DNA of 64,000 bases, from assembly GCF_048268305.1 (NCBI RefSeq), contig NZ_JBLWVT010000003.1, forward strand, positions 423,166-487,165, read 5' to 3'. The notes beneath the pieces were generated by a model, which had not been told where the DNA came from, searched no databases, and worked only from the letters and a program-made list of their open reading frames with translations. Made by a program: the position numbers and the translations under genes. Source of the stretch: Pseudodonghicola sp048268305. Its GTDB lineage: Bacteria; Pseudomonadota; Alphaproteobacteria; Rhodobacterales; Rhodobacteraceae. Each line of letters begins with the position of its first letter. Position 1 is the stretch's first letter. This document shows positions 25,154-33,632 of the stretch, piece by piece.

Positions 25154-26020
25154 ATGTCCGCTCCCCTACTGATGGTAACCGGCGCCTCAGGTCATCTGGG
25201 CCGGCTGGTCATCGACCACCTGAAAACCCTGGTGCCGGCGGCGCAGATCGTCGCCCTGGTCCGCAAACCCGAAACGAAAGCGGCTTATGAAGCCGAGGGC
25301 ATCGCCGCCCGGATCGGCGATTATGACGATGTCGACAGCCTCAAGGCCGCTTTTGCCGGCATCGACCGGCTGTTGCTGATCTCCTCCAGCGCTGTGGGCC
25401 AGCGGGCGCGCCAGCACGGCAATGCGATCACCGCCGCCAAGACCGCCGGCGTCGGCTTCATCGCCTATACCTCGATCCTCGCCGCCACGACTTCGCCCAT
25501 GGCGCTGGCGGCGGAGCACAAGGCGACCGAGGCGATGCTGGCCGAGAGCGGCATCCCCTACGCGCTGCTGCGCAACGGCTGGTATACTGAAAACCTGCTG
25601 GCCAGCCTGCCCACCGATCTGGAACTGGGCCAGCATTTCGGTTGCGCCGGCGCGGGCCGGTTCGCCACCGCGCCCCGCAAGGATTACGCCGAAGCCGCGG
25701 CCATCGTTCTGGCGGGCGGCGATCATGCTGGCAAGATTTATGAACTGGCCGGCGACAGCGATTTCACCCTCGCCGATTTCGCCGCCGAGCTGAGCAGTCA
25801 GGCGGGCAAGCCGGTCGTCTATACCGATATGCCGGAAACCGCCTATGCCGCCGCGCTGGTGCAGGCTGGCCTGCCCGAAGGCTTTGCAACCATTCTTGCC
25901 GACAGCGACGCCCAAGCGGCCAAGGGCGCGCTGACCACCTCGCGCAAGGATCTCTCTACCCTGATCGGCCATCCGACCACGCCACTGGCCGACACGATTG
26001 CCGCGGCACTCGCCGGCTGA
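25154..26020 (+). CDS. NmrA-like NAD(P)H-dependent quinone oxidoreductase (QorB type)
   Basis: 288 residues of the atypical short-chain dehydrogenase fold. The nucleotide-binding motif is VTGASGHLGRLV near the N terminus. YTSILAAT, AEHKATEAMLAESGIPYALLRNGWYTENL and the later RKDYAEAAAIVL match QorB/YtfG quinone reductases. The divergent HxlR gene with a redox cysteine suggests induction by quinones or thiol stress. The substrate is inferred. Confidence 0.88.
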   Translation: MSAPLLMVTGASGHLGRLVIDHLKTLVPAAQIVALVRKPETKAAYEAEGIAARIGDYDDVDSLKAAFAGIDRLLLISSSAVGQRARQHGNAITAAKTAGVGFIAYTSILAATTSPMALAAEHKATEAMLAESGIPYALLRNGWYTENLLASLPTDLELGQHFGCAGAGRFATAPRKDYAEAAAIVLAGGDHAGKIYELAGDSDFTLADFAAELSSQAGKPVVYTDMPETAYAAALVQAGLPEGFATILADSDAQAAKGALTTSRKDLSTLIGHPTTPLADTIAAALAG

Positions 26021-26068
26021 AGCGCCTTCTGGCCCGCCCAAGGGCGGGCCACCCCCGTCAGGTCCGGC

Positions 26069-26488
26069 TCAATTCCGCCAGAACGGGTCGTCGAAACGAT
26101 CGTAGCAATATTGCCGCGCCATCGAGGCGCTGAGGTTATCGCCGGCGCGCTTCACCGCCAACGACAGCCCGACACTGGTATCCGCCCCCTTCGGCGGGGT
26201 CAGGGCGAATTGTACCGCCCGGTAACCCGGCCGGCTGACCGAGGGGCCGATCGGGCGCCAGATATAGACCCGCTGGTTGGACGGTGCCTTCAGCACGATG
26301 GTGGCGTAATCGCCCGCCCCACACCAATAGTCACTGGCGCCGGCGCCAACCCGGCCGACAACCTCGAAAACCCCCTGCCCCAGATCCTCGACCTCATAGC
26401 GGTTCTGCGCCCGCCAGGCCAAAGCCAGCCCGGGCAAAGCAGCCAATACCGCAGCTCCAAGGATCGTTCTGGTGAAACGCGACCGCAT
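26069..26488 (-). CDS. Exported protein of unknown function, WCGA paralogue 2
   Basis: 139 residues with a signal peptide (cut near LALA). Conserved marks are YWCGAGDYA, GPSVSRPGYRAVQF and a C-terminal YCYDRF. The upstream neighbour at 26509-26949 shows the same order (YWCGAADYA, GPSVTTGRRSAVQF, GYCEIA), so the two are tandem duplicates. The cysteines could form a disulphide. The start at 26488 follows GGAGGG. No family name is recognised. Confidence 0.75.
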   Translation of the reverse strand: MRSRFTRTILGAAVLAALPGLALAWRAQNRYEVEDLGQGVFEVVGRVGAGASDYWCGAGDYATIVLKAPSNQRVYIWRPIGPSVSRPGYRAVQFALTPPKGADTSVGLSLAVKRAGDNLSASMARQYCYDRFDDPFWRN

Positions 26489-26508
26489 GGTCAGCCCTCC
26501 TGTCACCG

Positions 26509-26949
26509 TCAGTCGATATTCCGCGCAATTTCGCAATAGCCCATGGCTTCCTGCACGCTCATGTGAATGCCTGGGGTCATCTCGTTCAGCAGATGGAACG
26601 GCAGATATTTTTGCAAGGGCGCATCGGCAGCCGAGGGTTCCCCCGGCAGCTTCGGCGCCACCAGCGAGAATTGCACCGCAGACCGCCGGCCGGTGGTGAC
26701 GCTGGGGCCACGCCCGCGCACCACATAGATCGGCGCCGCCCAATCGGCATGCAGCACCCGCTGAGCATAATCCGCCGCGCCGCACCAATATCCGCCGCCT
26801 CCGGCCGAAGAGATGCCGACCACCTCGAACACGGTGTCATTGACCGGATAGGCCCGCATGGTGGGCTTGATATTCACCGCCCCCGCGCCCTGCGGCAGTC
26901 CGGAGACCAGAACCGAGAGCCCGATCAGGGCGGCGGCGAAACGTTTCAT
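26509..26949 (-). CDS. Exported protein of unknown function, WCGA paralogue 1
   Basis: 146 residues with a signal peptide (cut near AGA/VN, about residue 24). It carries VFEVVGISSAGGGGYWCGAADYA, GPSVTTGRRSAVQF and a final AMGYCEIARN. It is the first gene of a two-gene unit with its paralogue 20 bp downstream. The start at 26949 is used because the signal peptide begins there; the frame is open to 27051. The role is unknown. Confidence 0.75.
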   Translation of the reverse strand: MKRFAAALIGLSVLVSGLPQGAGAVNIKPTMRAYPVNDTVFEVVGISSAGGGGYWCGAADYAQRVLHADWAAPIYVVRGRGPSVTTGRRSAVQFSLVAPKLPGEPSAADAPLQKYLPFHLLNEMTPGIHMSVQEAMGYCEIARNID

Positions 26950-27052
26950 GGTGATAACCTCAGCGCGGAAGATGTGCTGGTTCACAAGATAGGGCCTGGG
27001 CGGGGTGGAGAACAGGGGGCATGGAAAAGATCGGCGGAGGACGGCGGACACG

Positions 27053-27087
27053 AAAACGCCCGCGCCGCTGTTGCACGGCGCGGGCGT
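27053..27087 (-). terminator. Rho-independent terminator of the dnaG-rpoD operon
   Basis: On the minus strand ACGCCCGCGCCG and CGGCGCGGGCGT form a 12-bp stem with an 8-nt loop, followed by TTTTCG. It lies 21 bp past the rpoD stop. Confidence 0.88.
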
Positions 27088-27108
27088 CTATCTGCAGAGA
27101 GGTTTCGC

Positions 27109-29097
27109 TTACTGATCCAAGAAACTGCGCAGCTTGCGGCTCCGGCTCGGGTGCTTGAGCTTCCTCAGCGCCTTGGCCTCGATCTGGCGGATCCGCTCAC
27201 GGGTCACGCTGAACTGCTGGCCGACCTCTTCCAGCGTGTGGTCGGTGTTCATGCCGATGCCGAAGCGCATCCGCAGAACCCGTTCCTCACGCGGGGTGAG
27301 GCTGGCCAAAACCCGGGTGGTGGTTTCCTTCAGGTTCTCCTGAATGGCGGAATCCAGCGGCAGGACGGCGTTCTTGTCCTCGATGAAATCGCCGAGTTGC
27401 GAATCCTCCTCGTCGCCGATCGGCGTTTCGAGGCTGATCGGCTCCTTGGCGATCTTCATCACCTTGCGAACCTTCTCGAGCGGCATCTGCAGCTTTTCGG
27501 CCAGCTCTTCCGGGGTCGGTTCGCGGCCGATCTCGTGCAGCATCTGGCGGCCGGTACGGACCAGCTTGTTGATCGTCTCGATCATATGCACCGGAATCCG
27601 GATGGTGCGCGCCTGATCGGCGATCGAGCGGGTGATCGCCTGACGGATCCACCAGGTCGCATAGGTCGAGAACTTATAGCCGCGACGGTATTCGAACTTG
27701 TCGACCGCCTTCATCAGGCCGATGTTGCCTTCCTGAATGAGGTCGAGGAACTGCAGCCCGCGGTTGGTGTATTTCTTCGCGATCGAGATCACCAGACGCA
27801 GGTTCGCCTCGACCATTTCCTTCTTGGCCTGACGGGCTTCCTTTTCACCCTTCTGCACCTGCTGGACGATGCGCCGGAATTCGCTGATATCGAGACCGAC
27901 ATATTGGCCGACCTGGGCCATGTCGGCGCGCAGCTCCTCGATCTTATCGGCGCTGCGCTCGATCAGCATCTGCCAGCCGCGCCCCGCCTTCAGGCCCATT
28001 TCATCGAGCCAGGTGGGGTCAAGTTCGCGACCGCGGTATTCGTCGACGAATTCGCGCCGGTTGATGCGGGCCTGGTCGGCCAGCTTCACCATGGCGCTGT
28101 CGATCGCCATCACCCGCTTGTTGATCCCATAGAGCTGGTCGACCAGCGCCTCGATCCGGTTGTTGTGCAGGTGCAGACCGTTCACAAGCTCCACGATCTC
28201 GGAGCGCAGCTTTTGATACTGCTCCTCCTGAGTGGCACTGAACTTGCTGCTTTCGTTCAACGTGGCGGCGATCCGGTTGTCCTGCATTTCGGAAAGCTGG
28301 ACATAGTTGTTGGAAATCCGCTCCAGCGTGCTCAGCACCTGGTCCTTCAGCGCGGCTTCCATCGCGGCCAGCGACATGCTGGTCTGATCGTCCTCGTCCT
28401 CGTCGTCTTCCCGGGCGATCGGATTGCCGTCGGCGTCGAACTCGGGATCCGAGCCGCCTTCCGATTTCTTGGTCGCCAAAGAACCGGAGGAGACCAGCGT
28501 TTCCGCCACGGCATCCTCGTCGTCGCCAAGCTGGTTGCCAAAGGTGGCCTCCAGGTCAATGACGTCACGCAGCAAAATCTCCTCGGACAGGAGTTCGTCG
28601 TGCCAGATGGTGATCGCCTGGAAGGTCAGCGGGCTTTCGCAAAGCCCGGCGATCATCGTGTTGCGGCCGGCCTCGATCCGCTTGGCGATGGCGATCTCGC
28701 CCTCGCGCGACAGCAGTTCGACAGAGCCCATCTCGCGCAGATACATCCGCACGGGGTCGTCGGTCCGGTCGAGCTTTTCGGTCTGCGCGCTGGCCAGCGT
28801 CACCTCACGCGCGTCCGAGGTCGTCGCGATCTCGGTCGAGCCCTTGCTCTCGTCGTCTTCCGCCTCTTCGTCCTCGATGATGTTGATGCCCATCTCGGAA
28901 AGCATGGACATCACATCTTCGATCTGCTCCGAGCTGACCTGATCGGGAGGTAGAACCTGGTTAAGCTGATCGTAGGTGATGTAGCCTTTCTCGCGGGCCT
29001 CGGCGATCATCTTCTTGACCTGGGCCTGGCTCATGTCCAGCGAGATTTCCTGTTCCTGGTCCTCAGGTTTCTGGTCGTCGGTGTCCTTAGCTGCCAT
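27109..29097 (-). CDS. rpoD: Primary sigma factor RpoD (sigma-70)
   Basis: 662 residues. An acidic region 1.1 and a long Glu/Asp-rich spacer (about 225-245) precede the conserved core. Region 2 has EANLRLVISIAKKYTNRGLQFLDLIQEGNIGLMKAVDKFEYRRGYKFSTYATWWIRQAI in pieces from about 420; region 4.2 reads VTRERIRQIEAKALRKLKHPSR near the end. It directs most housekeeping transcription. The start at 29097 is preferred to 29169 because AGGAG lies before it and the family begins there. It follows dnaG, as in most alphaproteobacteria. Confidence 0.98.
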   Translation of the reverse strand: MAAKDTDDQKPEDQEQEISLDMSQAQVKKMIAEAREKGYITYDQLNQVLPPDQVSSEQIEDVMSMLSEMGINIIEDEEAEDDESKGSTEIATTSDAREVTLASAQTEKLDRTDDPVRMYLREMGSVELLSREGEIAIAKRIEAGRNTMIAGLCESPLTFQAITIWHDELLSEEILLRDVIDLEATFGNQLGDDEDAVAETLVSSGSLATKKSEGGSDPEFDADGNPIAREDDEDEDDQTSMSLAAMEAALKDQVLSTLERISNNYVQLSEMQDNRIAATLNESSKFSATQEEQYQKLRSEIVELVNGLHLHNNRIEALVDQLYGINKRVMAIDSAMVKLADQARINRREFVDEYRGRELDPTWLDEMGLKAGRGWQMLIERSADKIEELRADMAQVGQYVGLDISEFRRIVQQVQKGEKEARQAKKEMVEANLRLVISIAKKYTNRGLQFLDLIQEGNIGLMKAVDKFEYRRGYKFSTYATWWIRQAITRSIADQARTIRIPVHMIETINKLVRTGRQMLHEIGREPTPEELAEKLQMPLEKVRKVMKIAKEPISLETPIGDEEDSQLGDFIEDKNAVLPLDSAIQENLKETTTRVLASLTPREERVLRMRFGIGMNTDHTLEEVGQQFSVTRERIRQIEAKALRKLKHPSRSRKLRSFLDQ

Positions 29098-29213
29098 TCG
29101 GTGCTCCTGCAGAGGCGTGGGGCGATTCGCGCGGATCCGAATCATCGGATAATCCCGTGATTCGGTCATCGGTTCGCCCGGTTGTCCACCTCTATTCGTT
29201 ACAAATTTCCGCC

Positions 29214-31202
29214 CTATCCGCCCGATTTGGAATACCCGATCCGGTTCAGCAATTCGGCGAAGGCATCCCGCTCCTCGCGGTTGATCGTGGCGCCGTTTTC
29301 GGCGGTATCATATTCCGCCTTATTCTCGGCTCCCGTACTTCGCATCGCCCGATCCCGCGCCTGCGCCGCCTGTCCCAGACGCCAGGTCACGGCTTCGTCC
29401 GCCATACCGGTCAGTTCTTCCTCGGCCTCGGCGACCTCGGCATAAAGCCCGCGCCGCGCTTCGAGTTTTGCGAGTTCCTCGGCCAACGTCATTCGGGCCA
29501 GGTCTATATCGCCGGGTTTGCGCAGGCAGGGGCTGATTGCGACATGGCGCAAGCCAAACAGGTTTTCAAGGGCCTCAGGCCCGGCAGCGGCGATGATTCT
29601 GTCTTTCAGTGCCCCAGATGCCTCAGCCCCGTGGCGCAGGATGAGATCGCGCAACAGCGCATGATCGGGATCGGCGCAGCTCATCCGCTCGATCCGATAG
29701 TCGAATTCCGCGATCAGCTCGGGGGCGGAAATCGCCGTTGCCAGGATCACCGCCTCGCGCAGCTGGGTTTCGGCCTGATCCCCGGCAGCGACCAGAAGCG
29801 AGGATTTGGTACTGGCCTGCGGTGGCCGCGGCTGGTTCCGTCCGACCCAGGGCGCCGACCGCCCGCGCGACTTTGCCTTGCCCTGCCCCGGCACAAAGGC
29901 CTCGCGCACCGGCCGGTCGGCATGGAACAGCTGCCAGCGCATCTCCTTGATCGCCTCGCCGTAATGGCTGCGAATCGACGGGTCGCGGATCAGCCGCAGC
30001 TTGTCACGCAGCACCTTGTCGAGCGCGGCGCGCCGTTCCGGGCTGTCAAAGCTCTTGCCCTCGGTCTCCCGCCCCCAGAGCAGGTCAACCATCGGCCGGG
30101 CGCGATCCAGCACCGCCTGCACCGCCGCCGCCCCCTTGGCGCGGATCAGATCGTCGGGATCCTGACCGTCGGGCATCAGCGCGAAGCGCAGGGACTTGCC
30201 CGCCTCCAGCAGCGGCAGCGCCAGGTCGATCAACCGCAAGGCCGCGTTGATCCCCGCCTTGTCGCCGTCGAGCGCGATGACCGGCTCGTTAGCGATACGC
30301 CACAGCATCTGGAGCTGGTGTTCGGTGATCGCCGTTCCCAGCGGCGCGACCGCGCCCTGGAACCCCGCCTCGGACAGGGCGATCACATCCATATAGCCCT
30401 CGGCGACGATCAGCGGCATGCCCTTGCCCGTCGCCACCCGCGCCGGCCCGTGGTTGAACAGGCTGCGCCCCTTGTCGAACAGCTCGGTCTCGGGGGAATT
30501 GAGGTATTTCGCGTTGTCGCCCGGATCCATCGCCCGGCCACCGAAGGCGATGGCGCGGCCTCGGGCGTCACGGATCGGGAACATGATCCGGTTGCGGAAA
30601 GTGTCATAGGGCTTGCCGCCCTTGTTCGACGGCTTGGCCAGCCCGGCGCCCAGGATCAACTCCTCGGCCACCCCCTTGCCGCGCAGATGATCCCAAAGAT
30701 GCTGCCAGCCCTCGGGGGCAAAGCCGATCTCCCAGCGCTCCAGCGCCGCGTCGCTCAACCCCCGGCGACGCAGGTAATCCCGCGCCGGTCCCGCGACCCC
30801 GGTTCTCAGTTGCAGGCGATAGAATTGCGCCGCCTGCTCCATCACCTCGGCCAATTGCCCGCGCCGGTCGACCTTCTGCTGCACCTTCGGATCTTGCTTG
30901 GGCATCTCCATCCCCGCCTCACGGGCCAGGATCTCGACCGCCTCGATGAACGAAACGTTCTCGGTCTCCTTCACGAAGCTGATGGCGTCGCCCTTGGCCT
31001 GGCAGCCGAAGCAGTAATAGAACCCCTTGCGGTCATCGACATGGAAAGAGGCGCTCTTTTCCTGGTGGAAGGGGCACGGCGCCCACATGTCCCCCTTGCC
31101 CTGGTTCGACTTGCGCGTATCCCAGATCACCTTCCGCCCGACCACATGGGTCAGCGAGATCCGGTTGCGCAGTTCATCCAGGAATCCGGGAGGCAGTGAC
31201 AT
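29214..31202 (-). CDS. dnaG: DNA primase
   Basis: 662 residues. The CHC2 zinc finger is CPFH ... YYCFGCQAKGD (about 43-69). The primase core has RIMFPIRDARGRAIAFGGR, and the TOPRIM domain has IVAEGYMDVIAL and ALDGDKAG. A helicase-binding C-terminal domain follows. It makes RNA primers at the replication fork. It is first in a dnaG-rpoD macromolecular synthesis operon without rpsU. Confidence 0.98.
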   Translation of the reverse strand: MSLPPGFLDELRNRISLTHVVGRKVIWDTRKSNQGKGDMWAPCPFHQEKSASFHVDDRKGFYYCFGCQAKGDAISFVKETENVSFIEAVEILAREAGMEMPKQDPKVQQKVDRRGQLAEVMEQAAQFYRLQLRTGVAGPARDYLRRRGLSDAALERWEIGFAPEGWQHLWDHLRGKGVAEELILGAGLAKPSNKGGKPYDTFRNRIMFPIRDARGRAIAFGGRAMDPGDNAKYLNSPETELFDKGRSLFNHGPARVATGKGMPLIVAEGYMDVIALSEAGFQGAVAPLGTAITEHQLQMLWRIANEPVIALDGDKAGINAALRLIDLALPLLEAGKSLRFALMPDGQDPDDLIRAKGAAAVQAVLDRARPMVDLLWGRETEGKSFDSPERRAALDKVLRDKLRLIRDPSIRSHYGEAIKEMRWQLFHADRPVREAFVPGQGKAKSRGRSAPWVGRNQPRPPQASTKSSLLVAAGDQAETQLREAVILATAISAPELIAEFDYRIERMSCADPDHALLRDLILRHGAEASGALKDRIIAAAGPEALENLFGLRHVAISPCLRKPGDIDLARMTLAEELAKLEARRGLYAEVAEAEEELTGMADEAVTWRLGQAAQARDRAMRSTGAENKAEYDTAENGATINREERDAFAELLNRIGYSKSGG

Positions 31203-31217
31203 CGGGGCCTTTCGTCG

Positions 31218-31583
31218 TCAGTTCTTCAGTTGCTTGATCATCTCTTGGCGCTGGTCCCACATGTCCAGACATTGCTGGTTCCAGATGGCACCGAAATCGT
31301 TCTTCTTCAGATCGCCGCGCGTTACCTGATATATGTAATCAACCATCCCCGGAATCGCGGCGTTATACTGTTCCGGCCAGGTGACCGGACCAGCGGCGAT
31401 ATGGTCGGCCACATTCTCCTGCGCCACCTTGTCGAGCCGGGCCTTTTGCACCGCGGCCATCACCTGCGCCTCATATCCGCAGACGGCCTCCTTGGTCACG
31501 GCGGCGGCCTCTTCGGCGCCGGCAGGCAGGACAGCCAGCGGCATCAGCGCGAAAGCGGCAGCAAGGGCAAGACGGGTCGTCAT
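31218..31583 (-). CDS. Small exported protein of unknown function
   Basis: 121 residues with a clear signal peptide (cut after PAGA, about residue 23). The mature part has two cysteines (VCGYEAQV and NQQCLDMW) and ends with a basic MIKQLKN. It lies 15 bp upstream of dnaG on the same strand. No family is recognised. Confidence 0.7.
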   Translation of the reverse strand: MTTRLALAAAFALMPLAVLPAGAEEAAAVTKEAVCGYEAQVMAAVQKARLDKVAQENVADHIAAGPVTWPEQYNAAIPGMVDYIYQVTRGDLKKNDFGAIWNQQCLDMWDQRQEMIKQLKN

Positions 31584-31717
31584 CTGGGACAGCTCCTGAA
31601 TCGGTTGAGGTAGTCTAGGTTACCCCCACGCGGCGCCGGCTGCCATCGCCGTTTTCGCGCACCCGCAGCAATGCGCCCGAAGCCGCTGCCGCCCGACCGA
31701 AACCGCAGCCCCTCCCC

Positions 31718-31792
31718 CTGCTTCTTCTCTGCAAAAATACTCAGCTCTCCCGCCGCCCGCCGCCCGCGCCGGGGGCGGGCAGAGAGGCCGCG
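31718..31792. repeat. Possible degenerate copy of the dispersed GC-rich repeat
   Basis: Read on the minus strand it has a GC-rich block, GAGTATTTTTGCAGAGAAGAAG and GCAGGG. It resembles the ATATTTA...AGAAnAAGG order of the copies at 22.4 and 38.6 kb, but only loosely. It lies in the 293-bp gap between the small exported protein and the glutamate dehydrogenase gene, which holds no other feature I can see. Confidence 0.3.
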
Positions 31793-31876
31793 CCTGATGC
31801 GCCCTGCCCCGAAAAGGCGCCGCCCCGCAGCCGGGACGGCGCTCTTCCAGGCTCTCGCCAAGTCAGAAGGCGGGGT

Positions 31877-33304
31877 TCAGAGCCCCTTGGCTCGATAACT
31901 CCGCGCCACCTTGTCGATGCTCACCAGATAGGCCGAGGTGCGCAGATCCTTCACCTCGGGCCGGCCGTGCCAGATCTGTCGCATCGTCTGATAAGCCTCG
32001 CGCATCGCGTCATCGAGACCCGAGCGTACCAGCTCCAGCTCATCGGCACCGCGTAGGTACTTCTGCTTGAAATCCGGGCTCGGCGACCAGGTCTTGCCCA
32101 GCGCCTCGCTCAGCGTCTCGAGCTGATCGACCACCAGCTGGTGGCGCGCCTCCTCCTGCCGGCGCTGCATGCGGCCGAAGCGGATGTGGCTCAGGTTCTT
32201 GACCCATTCGAAATAAGAGACCGTCACCCCGCCGGCATTGGCATACATGTCGGGGATGATCACCGTGCCCTTGGCCTGCAGGATCTCGTCGGCGCCGGCG
32301 GTGACCGGACCGTTCGCCGCCTCGATGATCAGGGGCGCCTGGATGCGATGGGCATTCTCGAGGTTGATCACCCCCTCCAGCGCCGCCGGGATCAGGATGT
32401 CGCATTCCTCCTCCAGCACCGCGGCACCCTCGGCCCGGTGACTGGCGTCGGGATAATCCGCCACACCGCCATGGCTGGTCAGCCAGGTGTGCACCGCCTC
32501 GACATCCAGCCCGTTCGGATCGTACAGCGCGCCGTCGCGTTCGATGATGCCGATGATCCGGGCGCCATCCTCCTCGGCCAGGAACTTGGCAGCGTGATAG
32601 CCGACGTTGCCCAACCCCTGCACGATCACCCGCTTGCCGTCGAGCGTGCCCGAAAGCCCGGCCTTGGCGGCATCCTCCGGATGACGGAAGAATTCGCGCA
32701 GGGCGTATTGCACACCGCGCCCGGTCGCCTCGACCCGGCCATGGATGCCACCGGCATTCAACGGCTTGCCGGTGACACAGGCCTGTGCGTTGATGTCGGT
32801 GGTGTTCATCCGGGCATATTGGTCTGCCATCCAGGCCATTTCGCGTTCGCCGGTCCCCATGTCGGGCGCCGGGACGTTCTGGCTGGGGTTGATCAGATCG
32901 CGCTTCGCCAACTCATAGGTGAAGCGGCGGGTGATCATCTCCAGCTCGTGCTCCTCATATTGCCGCGGGTCGATGCAGAGCCCGCCCTTGGAGCCGCCGA
33001 AGGGCGCGTCGATCAGCGCGCACTTATAGGTCATCAGCGCCGCCAGTGCCTCGACCTCGTCCTGATTGACCGACAGCGCATAGCGGATGCCACCCTTGAC
33101 CGGCTCCATATGTTCGGAGTGGACCGCGCGATAGCCGGTGAAGGTCTGGATCTGGCCACGCAGCCGGACCCCGAAGCGCACCGTATAGATCGCGTTGCAG
33201 ACCCGAATTTTTTCCTCGAGCCCAGGCGGCAGCTCCATCAGGGCGGCCGCCCGATTGAACATCAGATCAACGCTTTCTCGGAAACTCGGTTCGTGGCGAA
33301 CCAT
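31877..33304 (-). CDS. gdhA: Glu/Leu/Phe/Val-family dehydrogenase, probable glutamate dehydrogenase
   Basis: 475 residues. GGSKGGLCIDP holds the catalytic lysine, NVPAPDMGTGEREMAW the substrate loop, and IVQGLGNVGYHAAKFL the Rossmann motif. It interconverts glutamate and 2-oxoglutarate. The start at 33304 has AAGGAGTG upstream. It is a single gene with its own promoter region. Glutamate is the most likely substrate, but leucine or phenylalanine dehydrogenases share the family. Confidence 0.9.
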   Translation of the reverse strand: MVRHEPSFRESVDLMFNRAAALMELPPGLEEKIRVCNAIYTVRFGVRLRGQIQTFTGYRAVHSEHMEPVKGGIRYALSVNQDEVEALAALMTYKCALIDAPFGGSKGGLCIDPRQYEEHELEMITRRFTYELAKRDLINPSQNVPAPDMGTGEREMAWMADQYARMNTTDINAQACVTGKPLNAGGIHGRVEATGRGVQYALREFFRHPEDAAKAGLSGTLDGKRVIVQGLGNVGYHAAKFLAEEDGARIIGIIERDGALYDPNGLDVEAVHTWLTSHGGVADYPDASHRAEGAAVLEEECDILIPAALEGVINLENAHRIQAPLIIEAANGPVTAGADEILQAKGTVIIPDMYANAGGVTVSYFEWVKNLSHIRFGRMQRRQEEARHQLVVDQLETLSEALGKTWSPSPDFKQKYLRGADELELVRSGLDDAMREAYQTMRQIWHGRPEVKDLRTSAYLVSIDKVARSYRAKGL

Positions 33305-33632
33305 GGCCTAACACTCCTTTTTCTTCTGTTTTGGCCTTGCGGCGACTCGCGGGCCGCGACCAATTCGTAACAGGTTCTGACGTTGCGTCAAAAGATTGCC
33401 TCATTTTTGATCATAAATTCGCCGAGACCTCGCACCACCGCTGAAGACCCCCCTTCCGCCCGCCGCAACCTCTGGGTGAAAACCAAGCCCTGCGTTGCGG
33501 AAATCCGGAAAATCCCCGGCTTTCGCCCAAATTGAGCCATCTTTGACGCGCATCCCGGACCCGTCTCCCCCGCGACCCCGCCCCGGTTCTCGTCTGATCC
33601 ATGCGGCCCCCCGTCAGGAAGAAGAGGTCTTG
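33305..33632. other. Intergenic region between gdhA and the VWA/TadG gene
   Basis: 328 bp between divergent genes. It contains an AT-richer stretch around 33380-33420 (CTCATTTTTGATCATAAATT) that may hold promoters for both directions. I see no gene or strong repeat in it. Confidence 0.5.

Noticed and set aside
26563..28953. 796-codon plus-strand open frame
   Set aside because: Antisense of rpoD and the exported paralogue; no domains.
29157..31199. 680-codon plus-strand open frame
   Set aside because: Antisense of dnaG; the primase motifs decide the real strand.
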